Made by a program: the position numbers and the translations under genes. Shown here one piece after another: positions 19,390 through 28,899 of a DNA stretch of 64,000 bases. Location of the stretch: NCBI RefSeq assembly GCF_003201835.2, contig NZ_CP029289.2, forward strand, positions 2,488,501-2,552,500. The letters are read 5' to 3'. The notes under the pieces are model-generated. The model ran no database searches, was not told where the DNA came from, and was given only the letters and a program-made list of their open reading frames with translations. This DNA is from Acidianus brierleyi (GTDB taxonomy: Archaea > Thermoproteota > Thermoprotei_A > Sulfolobales > Sulfolobaceae). Positions within the stretch are counted from its first letter, which is position 1. The number at the start of each line of letters is the position of its first letter.

Positions 19390-20960
19390 TTAAGAGTTTT
19401 CTTGAACCATCTGATTATTCATAACATACCATAACAATATTGAGTAATAACTATGAGTGCCAGCTATGTGGAATTGTAACAGTATTTGAACACTAAGTTG
19501 CGGAACCTCATTAGTCTGGGAAGTATAATAATATAGAAAAGTTATTATATCGGCAGCAGGAATTAGAACGTTTTCTTTCACTATTTTAAACTGACTAGGC
19601 TCCAAAACAATAGGATTAGAGAGAGTCTTATTTACAGTGAAGGTAGTAAAAGTTCCAGTAGATGGAACAGATTGCATAAATGTATTATATTGATATACCA
19701 TCTGCATAGTTATAAGAAAATAGTTAAAAGACTCTTGCGTTACTCCCCTATTGCTCATTATTAGGAATATACTGGCATTAAAAGGAGGAACTATCAATCC
19801 TTTAACTACTATAGAAGCATTTTCGAACATTACGAAATTATTAATAGAATCTAGAGATATTGCTGGCATTTCTGTAGTATTATATATGTTTGAATTCAAA
19901 ACAAAACCATTAATATAGAACGGAGCTATGCACTGTAGTTCATTCGAAATATCATTCGAAGATAGAAGTGTTATTTTACCGTGATTAAAACCAGAAACCA
20001 TTATATTAGTTTGAGTAGGCGACACTGAAATATTTACTGGAACAGAATAATTATATATTGAGAGTATATTATAATACATACTATTAACTGAATATTGCAC
20101 TAACCTGGAAAAGCTTAGCTGAGATTTACTTATATTAGGGAATTCACCTTGAATATATTCCACATATACGTTATTTAAGGTAATCTGATTCCAACCTTTA
20201 CTGTAATTATATAAAATCAAGTTTGTAGGTGAATCTATTGTAACATTGAAAGATCTAGACAATAGTGAAATCTTCCATACGCTTCCATTATGCCAATTTA
20301 GTGTTCCATTAATGAAGATGTTGTGCCCATGATAATCTGTCTCATTTAGTTTTAATAATGCAAGATTATAGTTGTAACATATTGAGATAATACCGTAAAA
20401 AGAATTATTTCCGAAGGATATGTTTGTATCGTATTGATTATGAGAATTTAATTCCGTAGGAAAAGTTATAGTTCCGTTAAAACCAGACAAATTCATATAT
20501 CCTAATCCTAAAGGCATAGTGTAATTCCCTATTATTTCACCGTTGAATGTTCCATTGTATATTCCATTGTTATCAAAAACATTCTCTAAAAAAGGTACTA
20601 CGGTAGTATAAGGAGGAAAACCTTTGTCAGAATCCTGAGAAATGGAAATGTTCTGAGGTTTCTCAAACACATCTTGTAAAAATAGGTCAAGAAAAGTATC
20701 TGGTGTCGTAAAGCTTCCTAAAGAATTAAGTAAATCCACTTTGTTTATAGAAACGTTAATTTCTGTAGAATTACTATATACCGTAATAGTATCCGACAAT
20801 TGAGCGTTCTTACTAATAGTCTGAGACAATGGATAAACTACAAAAACATTTCCTAAACTAGTTTCAATTTCAAGCTGATCGTAAGCGTAAGTAGAATTTA
20901 CCTTAATAGCTATAGCAGGATATCCGAAATAGTAAGGAGCGTCATATGTTGTTATCTTAA
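19390..20960 (-). pseudogene. C-terminal part of a secreted/surface protein cut by a mobile element
   Basis: A beta- and Asn-rich ectodomain with many N-x-S/T sites. The frame stays open upstream of the TTG at 20829 (through APYYFGYPAIAIKV and AYDQLEIETS) right up to the right end of the IS200/IS605-like element at about 20952, with no start codon or signal sequence. The true N-terminus has therefore been separated. A good candidate for it is the pilin-like fragment at 48166-48420, which stops at the left end of the other composite element. The two joined in frame would give a pilin-like anchor plus this ectodomain. There is no C-terminal membrane helix, consistent with an N-terminal anchor. 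Confidence 0.65.
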
Positions 20961-21061
20961 CAAGGGGCGTTCAGTAATAAATATTTTGGTTGAACTTCAA
21001 GCATAATGTCAACTAAGATTGCCACGTGTACCTTTCAATCCACGTGGCGATTTGGGGAGGA

Positions 21062-22042
21062 TCACTTGGGCTCATAAGGCTTATTATTATACCAAACACT
21101 CCAAATTATTCTAGCCAATTTCCTGGCTAAAGCAGTGTACAACTTCTTTCCCTTCAACTTTTCCTTATGGTTCTCGTAAAATTCTAGTAATGTAGGATTA
21201 CGAGAATAATTCATCTCAGCGAGGAAGTAGAGCAAGCTGCGCAAGTACTTATTACCCTTCTTCGATATTCCCTTACTTACAGTAGCTTTACCGCTCCTCT
21301 CAACTATTGGGTCTAAACCACAGTAGGCTACGAAGGACTCAGGGTTAGGAAAGCGTTTAATGTCCCCAACAATGCCTATTATTATTCCCGAAGAAAGTTT
21401 CCCTATTCCCGGTATAGTTAATAGAACGTGATTTTCAGACTGTGATTGTATCATTTTCTCTACTTCTTTTATTTTCTCGCTTGTTTCCAGTAGTGCTTTA
21501 GATAATACTTCGATTTCTTCAAGTACGATCTTTGTGTACTCTAAGTTGTATAATTGTATTTTGAAGTTTCCTTTAGAGAATTCTTCAAGCATTTCCTTGC
21601 TTATTTTTTCCTCGTCACTGACTAGGAATAGTGCTCTTTTTACCCTGTTCTTGTACTTTGCTTCAAGGTCTTTTAGGAAGATATATAGTGTTACTAGTTC
21701 TTTCAATGGGTTGTAGTTGTACTCCTTTGCCTTGTTTGCCATGTTTATTAGTTTTTGTGCGTCGTAAAAATCTGTTTTCTTTCCTCTCAAGTCCTTCTCC
21801 TTCCATAGTATATTTGGGCTTACTTGTAGTATCTTGATCCCTTTTTCCTTGAAGTATTGACATGGTTTTATTGAGTATGCTCCTGTCGGTTCGACCACTA
21901 TTGTGTTTAGTTTCACTTTTAGTATTTCTTCATAACCCTTCTTGTTGTTCTCGTAGACCCTCCCCTCACTCGTTACTAGATGATCTTTTGATATGTCTAT
22001 TCCTAGGATCCCTACCTCTTTATCACACCTATATCCGTGCAT
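21062..22042 (-). CDS. IS110-family DEDD transposase, intact
   Basis: About 326 residues from ATG 22042 (the open frame extends to 22123, but that part overlaps the putative bridge RNA). The N-terminal RuvC-like DEDD domain shows Asp in GILGIDISKD, Glu in VVEPTGAY and Asp residues in KTDFYDAQKL. A helical linker follows. The C-terminal Transposase_20 domain carries LLTIPGIGKLSSGI, then FVAYCGLDP and a Ser-containing segment RSGKATVSKGISKKGN. This enzyme catalyses RNA-guided recombination. All key residues are present, unlike copy 2. Confidence 0.9.
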   Translation of the reverse strand: MHGYRCDKEVGILGIDISKDHLVTSEGRVYENNKKGYEEILKVKLNTIVVEPTGAYSIKPCQYFKEKGIKILQVSPNILWKEKDLRGKKTDFYDAQKLINMANKAKEYNYNPLKELVTLYIFLKDLEAKYKNRVKRALFLVSDEEKISKEMLEEFSKGNFKIQLYNLEYTKIVLEEIEVLSKALLETSEKIKEVEKMIQSQSENHVLLTIPGIGKLSSGIIIGIVGDIKRFPNPESFVAYCGLDPIVERSGKATVSKGISKKGNKYLRSLLYFLAEMNYSRNPTLLEFYENHKEKLKGKKLYTALARKLARIIWSVWYNNKPYEPK

Positions 22043-22161
22043 ATTATCACAATGTTCAGTCCGATAGTAGGGATTTGTCACGCCCCCTCTCGAAGACTTT
22101 GCTTCAGTCAAAGGGTCGACCATGTTTCCCAGTTGGAGAGTATTACTCTCCCCAACTAATT
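22021..22161 (-). ncRNA. Putative IS110 bridge RNA, copy 1
   Basis: The segment upstream of the transposase folds into a 5' hairpin (GTTGG and GAGAGT arms pairing across a TAAT loop), then a second stem (CTTTG/CAAAG) and a third region overlapping the start codon. Parts match the insertion site and the element ends, as laid out for copy 2. Compared with copy 2 it differs mainly in the putative right target guide (GAGAGGGGG instead of GAACGGGGG). No transcript evidence is available; this is inference from the known IS110 layout. Confidence 0.5.
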
Positions 22162-22171
22162 AATCTATATA

Positions 22172-22889
22172 GGTTCAAAGGGGGCGGAAGACTCCATCCG
22201 TAAGGGTGGAGATGAATAGGCTCCACATGCTTCGCCTCTAACATGGCTAGGCGATAGCTTGAAGAGCCGAGGAAACCACTCGATAGAGGTTAACTTTAGG
22301 ATCTTCACTTTGTATGTGTAATACTCTTTTTCTAATTCTTGAATTTTTCTATAATACGCGTTGTATTGTTAATTTTGTTAGGAGATAGTGCGAACTAACT
22401 ATGAGAACGTCCCCTTAAATTTTTGCACACTCCTACTCGGGATGTTGTCCCACATGTTAGATCGCGGGGGACGTATAGCCAGCCTCCCACATGGGGTTTT
22501 ATCCCCATGCCCACTTTCGGCTTGTGTTATTTTCTTGTTCTCTTTATAAAAGTTTTACTCTTGTAAGGCTTGTCTTCTTGTTTAGGAGTGTTGTTCGTGA
22601 AAATCGCCGTAGGAGCCCCCTTTGTAGTTACATTTAAATACGTATTTTTCAAATATTCTCTTAATGGCAGTCACTGACGGAGTAAGCGTCACTGAGACGC
22701 CTTGGTTAAAGCGAGGGTCTATGTGGTACGCCTCTGCTCCATTCAACAGTCCCATATTGGGATACTGTGGGTTCACATTAGTGCTCGGGGTCGGAACGAC
22801 CCTTAGTGCCTGTGGAGCTGAGACCTCTACCTTTGGCAAGCCTCGGCTTTGAAGCAGGAAGCCACGTCCGTTAGGGCGGAGTAGTTCAC
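22172..22889 (-). mobile_element. Chimeric IS200/IS605-like element, copy B
   Basis: Read on the minus strand it begins at 22889 with the family left end (GTGAACTACT, then the hairpin with a TAAC loop) and follows copy A for about 270 bp. It then switches at about 22620 into a different interior (starting CCTACGGCGATTTTCACG) that is also found at 31189-31341. It ends with the family right-end hairpin before the IS110 insertion; the last bases of the right end are at 20952-20967. The long interior probably preserves more of an ancestral autonomous element, but no intact transposase frame remains. Confidence 0.65.
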
Positions 22890-23760
22890 CATTGCCGCAA
22901 TACCCCCAATTATACTTCTATTATTAAGAAGAAAAATGCCAGAGAGTATCAGATGGGCCGCCGAAGTAGGGAATAAGAAAAAAGTAGAGGAAGCCGTAAA
23001 GAGACTGGAGAAATGTGGCTTAGAACCTGAGGTTAATTTTGACGCAATTCAAGAAGACAAACCTACATTAAAGCAAAATCTCAAAGCATTCTTCAGTAGG
23101 ACATATGCTAGACAAGTAGCCTTCATTTTCTGGATTGGTGCAGCATACGCTTTGACAGTCAACTTAGTTTCAGTATACTCTAGTAAGGTTCTCTCAGATT
23201 TAGGAGCTTCGTCCTTTGAATCCCTATTAGGTACTCTGAGTATAGATATTTTAGGAACTTTTGGAGTTTTAATAACAGTATTTGCGGCGGACAAATTAGG
23301 GAGAAAGGTCCTAGGCACACTAGGTTTTGGACTTTCTGCAATTCCATTGGCGGTACTTTACGTGGCCTATTTGATGGGTTTCCTATCGATTCCTTTAGTA
23401 GTAGCAATGTTCTCATTATTCTTCCTTATAAATGTAGGATTTGTAGGTACTTTACAATACGTTCCAGCAGGAGAAGTATTTCCTACAAGATTAAGGGGAC
23501 TATCAGTAGGTTGGGAGAAATTATTCGAATTCGGTTTAGCTTTGCCAGCATTGTCGTTGTATGCATTTCTAGGAGTAGCGAATTCATTACTTTATGATAT
23601 AATAGTTGCAATAATTGCAGCAGCAATATATTACTTCCTCTCGTTAGAAACTAAACAAATGCCATTAGAAGAGATACAAAGAAGATATACTGGAAATGAA
23701 GGAATACCTAGCTTTGCATTAAAAGACATAGCAAGAAGCAAGGATAAGGATAAGTTATAA
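22890..23760 (+). pseudogene. MFS transporter, C-terminal half only
   Basis: Reading starts directly at the left end of the mobile element: IAAIPPIILLLLRRK, then the sugar-porter loop motif PESIRWAAEVGNKKK that normally follows helix 6. Six C-terminal helices follow, with DKLGRKVLG, the usual A-loop repeat, and PAGEVFPTRLRG. The first six helices are missing, and the sequence on the other side of the element belongs to an unrelated gene. This is therefore a truncated major facilitator (sugar/acid porter type). An ATG at 22936 could start a fragment, but a half-transporter is unlikely to work. Confidence 0.75.
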
Positions 23761-23794
23761 ACTTTTTATATCTTTTTACGTTTTATTTAACATT

Positions 23795-24889
23795 TTATAT
23801 CAAGATTATTAAAAGAGATAATAAAGGGCCTATTATTAAACTATCTATTGCTAGCATGGGACTTCCTATGGATATTACTATGCCCACAAATAAAGGCGCT
23901 ATCATAGATCCTATCTGAGATATGGCATTAGCAAACCCCATGGAAGTTCCAGCGTTTTCTTTCCCCATTATTTTTACGACTATTGAATCTGTAGGAGGTC
24001 TATACATAAAGGAAGATATTCCAAGTATAACACTGATTGGTATAAGGAGATACAGATCTCTTGTAAATGATATAATAATTATTGAAATAATAAAGAGAAT
24101 TAATGAGGTTTTAACTAGTTTAATATCCTCCATAATTCTCGAAAGTCTTTCTGAGAGTATTATAGAAAGCACTTGGCCTATTGCGTATAATATAAATAGA
24201 ATTTCGGAAAGTTTTTCAGGTACATTATCGTAGAGGACTAAAAAGGGAAATAGCCACGACGACGTTCCCCATGTACCCCATAACTCTCCAGCTCTTATAA
24301 TCGAGACCTTACCTACTCTCTTATTTAGTATAACTTTTCTAGCACTCTCTGATTTACCAGATTTAACATTAAGAAATAACGATAAAAAAGACGTCAATAT
24401 TAATCCTATGAATATACAGATATAGAAAAATTTCCAATAAATTAATATTATTCCAGAAAGAGTAGCTAAAATAAGTAAAACTATTGGAGCTGAACTTTCT
24501 AAGAGAGCTAAATATGGTGTTAATGGTCTTTCCAACAATGAAACTATTTTTACTGATGATGGGAAAAGTCCTGCTGTTAAAAGACCTTCAATAAAATACA
24601 ATAAGTAAAGTTCATATATACTTTTTATAAATATGAAAAATGGTATAAAAATTCCTGAAAGTAATGCTGAAATAAATATTGATTTTTTTGGTCCTACCTT
24701 ATCTATAAATATACCCCATAATATTGAACTACTTACGTAACCTACATAAAAAAGAAAGAGTACTGTTCCTATTTCAACTGAAGTCATACGAAGAACGTAA
24801 GCAAAAGTTACTGCAACAACTCCCCAACTTAATCTTAAGGCTAATTGAAGAAAGGTTGCGGTCCAGCTTAAACCTAAAGAAAATCTCAT
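23795..24889 (-). CDS. MFS transporter
   Basis: 364 residues with 10-12 hydrophobic helices. A motif-A-like loop is present (GIFIDKVGPKKSIFI) between helices 2 and 3. It is a little shorter than the usual 400-residue MFS proteins. The substrate is unknown. It starts at ATG 24889 with a long AT-rich region upstream, and is convergent with the truncated MFS gene. Confidence 0.75.
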   Translation of the reverse strand: MRFSLGLSWTATFLQLALRLSWGVVAVTFAYVLRMTSVEIGTVLFLFYVGYVSSSILWGIFIDKVGPKKSIFISALLSGIFIPFFIFIKSIYELYLLYFIEGLLTAGLFPSSVKIVSLLERPLTPYLALLESSAPIVLLILATLSGIILIYWKFFYICIFIGLILTSFLSLFLNVKSGKSESARKVILNKRVGKVSIIRAGELWGTWGTSSWLFPFLVLYDNVPEKLSEILFILYAIGQVLSIILSERLSRIMEDIKLVKTSLILFIISIIIISFTRDLYLLIPISVILGISSFMYRPPTDSIVVKIMGKENAGTSMGFANAISQIGSMIAPLFVGIVISIGSPMLAIDSLIIGPLLSLLIILI

Positions 24890-25309
24890 AAAAAATGAGT
24901 AGAATGAAGATTTTTAAATTTGTTTAAAGTTGGAAATACTTTGAAATGAAACATTAAGTTTTAGAACAAAACTTCTAATGTATTACAAAAAATGGTAAAA
25001 AGGTATTCGATCAACTAATTTTTCATTAATACTCTCATCTTCTAAATACTTTTTATGAATATATGAATTTAACAGTATAAATATTCATTAACGCTTACTT
25101 TTAGTAGGATAGTCTTTAAAAATTTTAAGATGAGATAAGTAACTAAAATTTTCTAGCGAACTCGTATGAAAAATTATAAAGTTAACATTCTCAATATGCT
25201 AATTGAAAAAACATAAATAATCATTATTTAGTCTTTGAGATATAGATTCAGTTATTAAAACAGACAATGTAGACTAAAAGTATAAATATATGTAGATTTA
25301 ATGTATTAT
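24890..25309. promoter_or_regulatory. AT-rich divergent intergenic region with a TATA box
   Basis: About 410 bp. Near its right end the run TATAAATATA (25281-25290) lies about 25 bp before the ATG at 25310, a classic spacing for a leaderless archaeal transcript. This favours the ATG at 25310 over the one at 25301 for the zinc-ribbon gene. No other gene or repeat was seen. Confidence 0.5.
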
Positions 25310-25660
25310 ATGCAAACATGTCCCATGTGTGGAGCAAATCTGGTAGAAGGTTTAAGTTATTGTCAAGTATGTGGAGCAGACGTTAGTATATACGATCAAA
25401 TATACCAGAGCATTCAAGGAGTTTCTCCATTTCAATCTCCAGGAAATCAACAAAATTTCCAACAACAAGACTTTTCACAGCAAGGTTTTCAACAGCAGAA
25501 TTTCCCGCAACAAGACTTTCAGCAGAATTTCCAACAACAAAATCCCCAGTATCAGCAAGGAATTCCTTGTCCTAACTGCGGTTTTATGAATCCACCAGAC
25601 GCTAAAGTTTGTGGAAATTGCGGACAAGAATTAAAAAAACACCATCATCATTTCTTCTAA
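25310..25660 (+). CDS. Double zinc-ribbon protein with Gln-rich linker
   Basis: 116 residues. Two C-x2-C pairs at the N-terminus (CPMCGANL and CQVCG) and two at the C-terminus (CPNCGFM and CGNCG) form two zinc ribbons separated by a Q/F/N-rich linker of about 50 residues. The protein ends in a poly-His stretch (HHHHFF). The start at 25310 is chosen from the TATA position. The next gene (AIM24 family) begins 31 bp later, so they form an operon. The role is unknown; zinc-ribbon/low-complexity proteins often act as scaffolds. Confidence 0.65.
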   Translation: MQTCPMCGANLVEGLSYCQVCGADVSIYDQIYQSIQGVSPFQSPGNQQNFQQQDFSQQGFQQQNFPQQDFQQNFQQQNPQYQQGIPCPNCGFMNPPDAKVCGNCGQELKKHHHHFF

Positions 25661-25691
25661 ATTTTTATATTTGAACTCACTTTTTATTAAT

Positions 25692-26426
25692 ATGCCAGAA
25701 TACAGAATTCTTGGTTACGATATGCAACATGTAAGAGTATATTTAAACCAAGGTGAAATGGTTTACGGAGACGGAGGGCATTTAGTAGCAAAATCTCCTT
25801 CTATTCAAGTTAATTATGCAGCTCAAGGAGGAATAATAAAATCTTTTGAAAGAGAACTTACTGGCAGTAGATTCTTTATAATGCAAATAATAGGACCTGG
25901 GGTAGCAGAATTTTCTTCTTTTCTTCCAGGAAGAGTAGTAAAAGTAGATCTTCAAGGTAATGGAATAAGAGTAGAGCATAATTCTTTCCTTTTTGCAGAA
26001 CAGGGAATTCAATATACAGCGGCATTAGATAAAATAACTGTAGGATGGTTAGGAGGAGAAGGATTACTGATGGAGCATTTTACTGGACAGGGATCTGTAT
26101 TTATCCATGCTTTAGGAGGAGTTAGCAGTTACGTTTTAAATCAAGGTGAAGAAATGGAATTTGAGGCCGGACATGTATTAGCCTTCGATGATAATATGCA
26201 ATATTCAATAACGAGGGCAGGAGGAATAAAAACAATGCTTTTTGGAGGACTTGAAAAGGAGGGAATGTTCTTTGTAAAACTTACTGGACCAGGTAGAGTA
26301 TGGTTACATAACGTATCATTAGAACAGTTGATCTCTAAATTAAGATTAGTCGGTGGAGGCGGTGGTGGAGGTCCATCTCAAGGAACTCCTGACATAAATA
26401 TTGGAGGATTCAACATAAATATATAA
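25692..26426 (+). CDS. AIM24-family (TIGR00266-like) protein
   Basis: About 244 residues starting MPEYRILGYDMQHV; an upstream TTG at 25671 is less likely. The core repeats beta-strand pairs with Gly-rich turns (GEMVYGDGGHLVAKSPSI, AGHVLAFDDNMQYS, KLTGPGRVWLHNVS) as in the AIM24 / 'TIGR00266' beta-sandwich family. A poly-Gly stretch (about 225-232) precedes the C-terminal tail. Biochemical function is unknown throughout the family. It is co-transcribed with the zinc-ribbon gene; related bacterial and archaeal genes often occur beside such proteins. Confidence 0.8.
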   Translation: MPEYRILGYDMQHVRVYLNQGEMVYGDGGHLVAKSPSIQVNYAAQGGIIKSFERELTGSRFFIMQIIGPGVAEFSSFLPGRVVKVDLQGNGIRVEHNSFLFAEQGIQYTAALDKITVGWLGGEGLLMEHFTGQGSVFIHALGGVSSYVLNQGEEMEFEAGHVLAFDDNMQYSITRAGGIKTMLFGGLEKEGMFFVKLTGPGRVWLHNVSLEQLISKLRLVGGGGGGGPSQGTPDINIGGFNINI

Positions 26427-26438
26427 AAAATTATCTCT

Positions 26439-26963
26439 TTATGTTTTTATTTTATCAGGAAAATATTTTAGGAATTTAGTAATCTTTGGATCTATTATCA
26501 CTCTACAATAAGGATAATTTCTATGCTTATCGTAAAAGTTATGATGATAATCCTCTGCCTCATAAAAAGCTTCAAAAGGCACAACTTCCGTAACTACTTT
26601 TTTCCCTATTTTCTTTTCTACTTCTCTTATTATTTCCTCTGCAATTTTTCTTTGCTCGTCATTATGATATAATATTATAGATCTATATTGTGAACCAACA
26701 TCGTTACCTTGCCTGTTTGGAGTTGTAGGATCGTGAATAGAGAAGAAAATTTCCAAAATATCTCTAAAAGAAATAATATTAGGATCAAAAGTAATTTGGA
26801 CTACTTCAGCATGTCCCGTTTTGTCCGTACATACATCCTCGTACGTTGGATTAGGCACTTTTCCTCCAGAATATCCTGGTTTAACCTCAATCACTCCCTT
26901 AACTCTAGAAAAAACTGCTTCAGTGCACCAGAAACATCCTCCGCCTAATGTTGCTTTTTCCAT
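26439..26963 (-). CDS. msrA: Peptide methionine (S)-S-oxide reductase MsrA
   Basis: 174 residues with the MsrA catalytic motif GGCFWCTEAVF near the N-terminus (nucleophilic Cys), then the conserved KPGYSGG, YEDVCTDKTGHAEVV, DPTTPNRQGNDVGSQYRS and YHHNFYDKH blocks. It reduces methionine sulfoxide in oxidised proteins, a repair function in the cytosol. Full length for the family. Monocistronic, convergent with the AIM24 operon. Confidence 0.95.
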   Translation of the reverse strand: MEKATLGGGCFWCTEAVFSRVKGVIEVKPGYSGGKVPNPTYEDVCTDKTGHAEVVQITFDPNIISFRDILEIFFSIHDPTTPNRQGNDVGSQYRSIILYHNDEQRKIAEEIIREVEKKIGKKVVTEVVPFEAFYEAEDYHHNFYDKHRNYPYCRVIIDPKITKFLKYFPDKIKT

Positions 26964-27079
26964 GAAAGATATATGAAGTAGCTAAAATTTAACTTAGTGT
27001 TAGAAAATTTAAAATAGTTGTTTTGAAAAGATTTACTATAAACCTTTGATGAAGTTTTTGGAAAACGAATATTGTTATC

Positions 27080-27417
27080 GTGAACTACCATGCCCTAACG
27101 GGCGTGGCTTCCTGCTTCAAAGCCGAGGCTTGCCAAAGGTAGAGGTCTCAGCTCCACAGGCACTAAGGGTCGTTCCGACCCCGAGCACTAATGTGAACCC
27201 ACAGTATCCCAATATGGGACTGTTGAATGGAGCAGAGGCGTACCACATAGACCCTCGCTTTAACCAAGGCGTCTCAGTGACGCTTACTCCGTCAGTGACT
27301 GCCATTAAGAGAATATTTGAAAAATACGTATTTAAATGTAACCACAAAGGGGGCAATCCATCTCCACCCTTACGGATGGAGTCTTCCACCCCCTTTGAAC
27401 CCCTTGTTCAGATAAAA
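27080..27417 (+). mobile_element. IS200/IS605-like non-autonomous element, copy C
   Basis: 338 bp, nearly identical to copy A. It has the left end GTGAACTACC, a left hairpin that here pairs almost perfectly (CCATGCCC, TAAC loop, GGGCGTGG), the same interior, the right-end hairpin and the CCCCTTGTTCAGATAA terminus. It is uninterrupted, so it gives the clean reference for the family. It lies in an intergenic region between msrA and the coiled-coil nuclease-like gene. Confidence 0.8.
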
Positions 27418-27487
27418 TACTATCGGTAAGGTATATTGACAATTTTCATCTTAAATATTTAAGAACCGCACTTCAGATTAATTATTT

Positions 27488-28675
27488 ATGAGTGAGGATT
27501 TAATCAAGGCGCTAATCAACAACGACGAATTCAATAAGAAGATAGCTAGTATAGTCTATGAAAAAATTAGAAACGATGTTATATTGAATAAATTTGATGA
27601 TATATATAAAATATTAAATGAGCTAACTAAATCTGTCCAAAAGAACACTGATCATATAATCCTTATATGGGAGAAAATGGATCAAACTGATAAGACTATT
27701 AATAACATTATACAATCAATTAAGGATAACACTAACGCTATAAAGGAGATGCAAAATGAGGTAAGAACGTTAAATATTACAACACAAAAACATACTGAAG
27801 CTATAGAGTCTCTTCAGAAAAATATTGATTCACATACGAAAGCAATAGAGACAATGCAGAAAACGTTAGAAAAGCACAGTGAAATCATCGAAACACATAC
27901 GAAAGCAATAGAGACAATGCAGAAAACGTTAGAAAAGCACAGTGAAATCATCGAAACACATACGAAAGCAATAGAGACAATGCAGAAAACGTTAGAAAAG
28001 CACAGTGAAATCATCGAAACACATACGAAAGCAATAGAGACAATGCAGAAAACGTTAGAAAAGCACAGTGAAATCATCGAAACACATACGAAAGCAATAG
28101 AGACAATGCAGAAAACGTTAGAAAAGCACAGTGAAATCATCGAAACACATACGAAAGCAATAGAGACAATGCAGAAAACGTTAGAAAAGCACAGTGAAAT
28201 CATCGAAACACATACGAAAGCAATAGAAGAACAATCTAAGGCAATAGAGAAGTTACAAAATGCGATTTTTAGACTAAGTACAGAGATAGGTGCGTTTACT
28301 AATAGAGCAGGTAAAGGTCTAGAGAAAAGTATAATGAATATATATAGAGAAGCGTTAAAATTACATGGTATAGATCCTTCTAACGTTAAACATGGTAAAA
28401 TAAAGGATACCCTAGGAATAATAGATAAGGATAAGGAGTTTGAAGTAGACTTTTATGAGACCGATGATTACGTCTATGTTTTTGAAGTTAAGAACTATGC
28501 AGATGAGGGAGTTTTAGAACAAATGAGAAATAGAATTAAATTGTTTTCCGCATTATATAAAAAGCCTATAAAATTCTATATTATATCTAACTTTATAGAA
28601 AAATCTGTAAAAGAAGAAGCAGAAAAAGAAGCAGCAATAATTATTACATCTCATGTTGTAGAAGACGAAGCATAA
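27488..28675 (+). CDS. Coiled-coil protein with C-terminal PD-(D/E)XK nuclease-like domain
   Basis: 395 residues. Residues 1-110 are helical. Residues 115-240 are six identical 21-residue units (HTKAIETMQKTLEKHSEIIE) forming a long coiled coil. The C-terminal domain (about 265-395) carries EFEVDFYETDDYVYVFEVKNYA, which fits the D...ExK core of the PD-(D/E)XK nuclease superfamily, as in crenarchaeal DUF3782-like proteins. It may be a DNA-processing or structural protein; cleavage activity is not proven. The TATA/AT-rich region just upstream of ATG 27488 lies 70 bp from the mobile element's right end. Confidence 0.65.
   Translation: MSEDLIKALINNDEFNKKIASIVYEKIRNDVILNKFDDIYKILNELTKSVQKNTDHIILIWEKMDQTDKTINNIIQSIKDNTNAIKEMQNEVRTLNITTQKHTEAIESLQKNIDSHTKAIETMQKTLEKHSEIIETHTKAIETMQKTLEKHSEIIETHTKAIETMQKTLEKHSEIIETHTKAIETMQKTLEKHSEIIETHTKAIETMQKTLEKHSEIIETHTKAIETMQKTLEKHSEIIETHTKAIEEQSKAIEKLQNAIFRLSTEIGAFTNRAGKGLEKSIMNIYREALKLHGIDPSNVKHGKIKDTLGIIDKDKEFEVDFYETDDYVYVFEVKNYADEGVLEQMRNRIKLFSALYKKPIKFYIISNFIEKSVKEEAEKEAAIIITSHVVEDEA
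27830..28207 (+). repeat. Six tandem 63-bp repeats inside the coiled-coil gene
   Basis: Six consecutive 63-bp units beginning CACATACGAAAGC (27830, 27893, 27956, 28019, 28082, 28145), identical at the nucleotide level as far as read, with a partial seventh at 28208-28226. Each encodes 21 residues (three heptads), so copy-number change lengthens the coiled coil without breaking the frame. Nucleotide identity, not just protein identity, points to recent expansion. Confidence 0.95.
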
Positions 28676-28899
28676 ATTTTTCAACTTTATTTAAAGATTT
28701 ATTTATAAAAATACCATTTAATATTTAAATTTCAATGATAATAGTTCTTATTTAGTATGAACTACACAATACTTGTATTGTATTTTATTATTTACAAGTT
28801 TTTAAATGATTAAACTATTATATTTATTTATGGTAACATGCATAATTTTATCAATTTTATTTAATTTATTTTTTATATTTAATTATATGAGGTGATGAT

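Larger units (their letters stand above)
20968..22171 (-). mobile_element. IS110-family insertion sequence, copy 1
   Basis: About 1204 bp. Boundaries were found by comparison with copy 2 (49955-51150). Both are flanked on the transposase-upstream side by CCCTTTGAACC and on the other side by CCCCTTGTT, which is the broken right end of the IS200/IS605-like element. The junctions fit duplication of a CC dinucleotide core, and there are no terminal inverted repeats, as expected for IS110. The upstream end holds a structured segment interpreted as bridge RNA. Copy 1 encodes an intact transposase and could be active. Confidence 0.85.

Noticed and set aside
21534..21863. Frames opposite the IS110 transposase (21534-21716, 21631-21837, 21862-22203 plus)
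   Set aside because: Antisense shadows of the transposase gene with no start signals.
27814..28203. 129-codon frame opposite the 63-bp repeats
   Set aside because: Antisense shadow of the tandem repeats; same periodicity, Cys/Phe/Ser-rich, no start signal.
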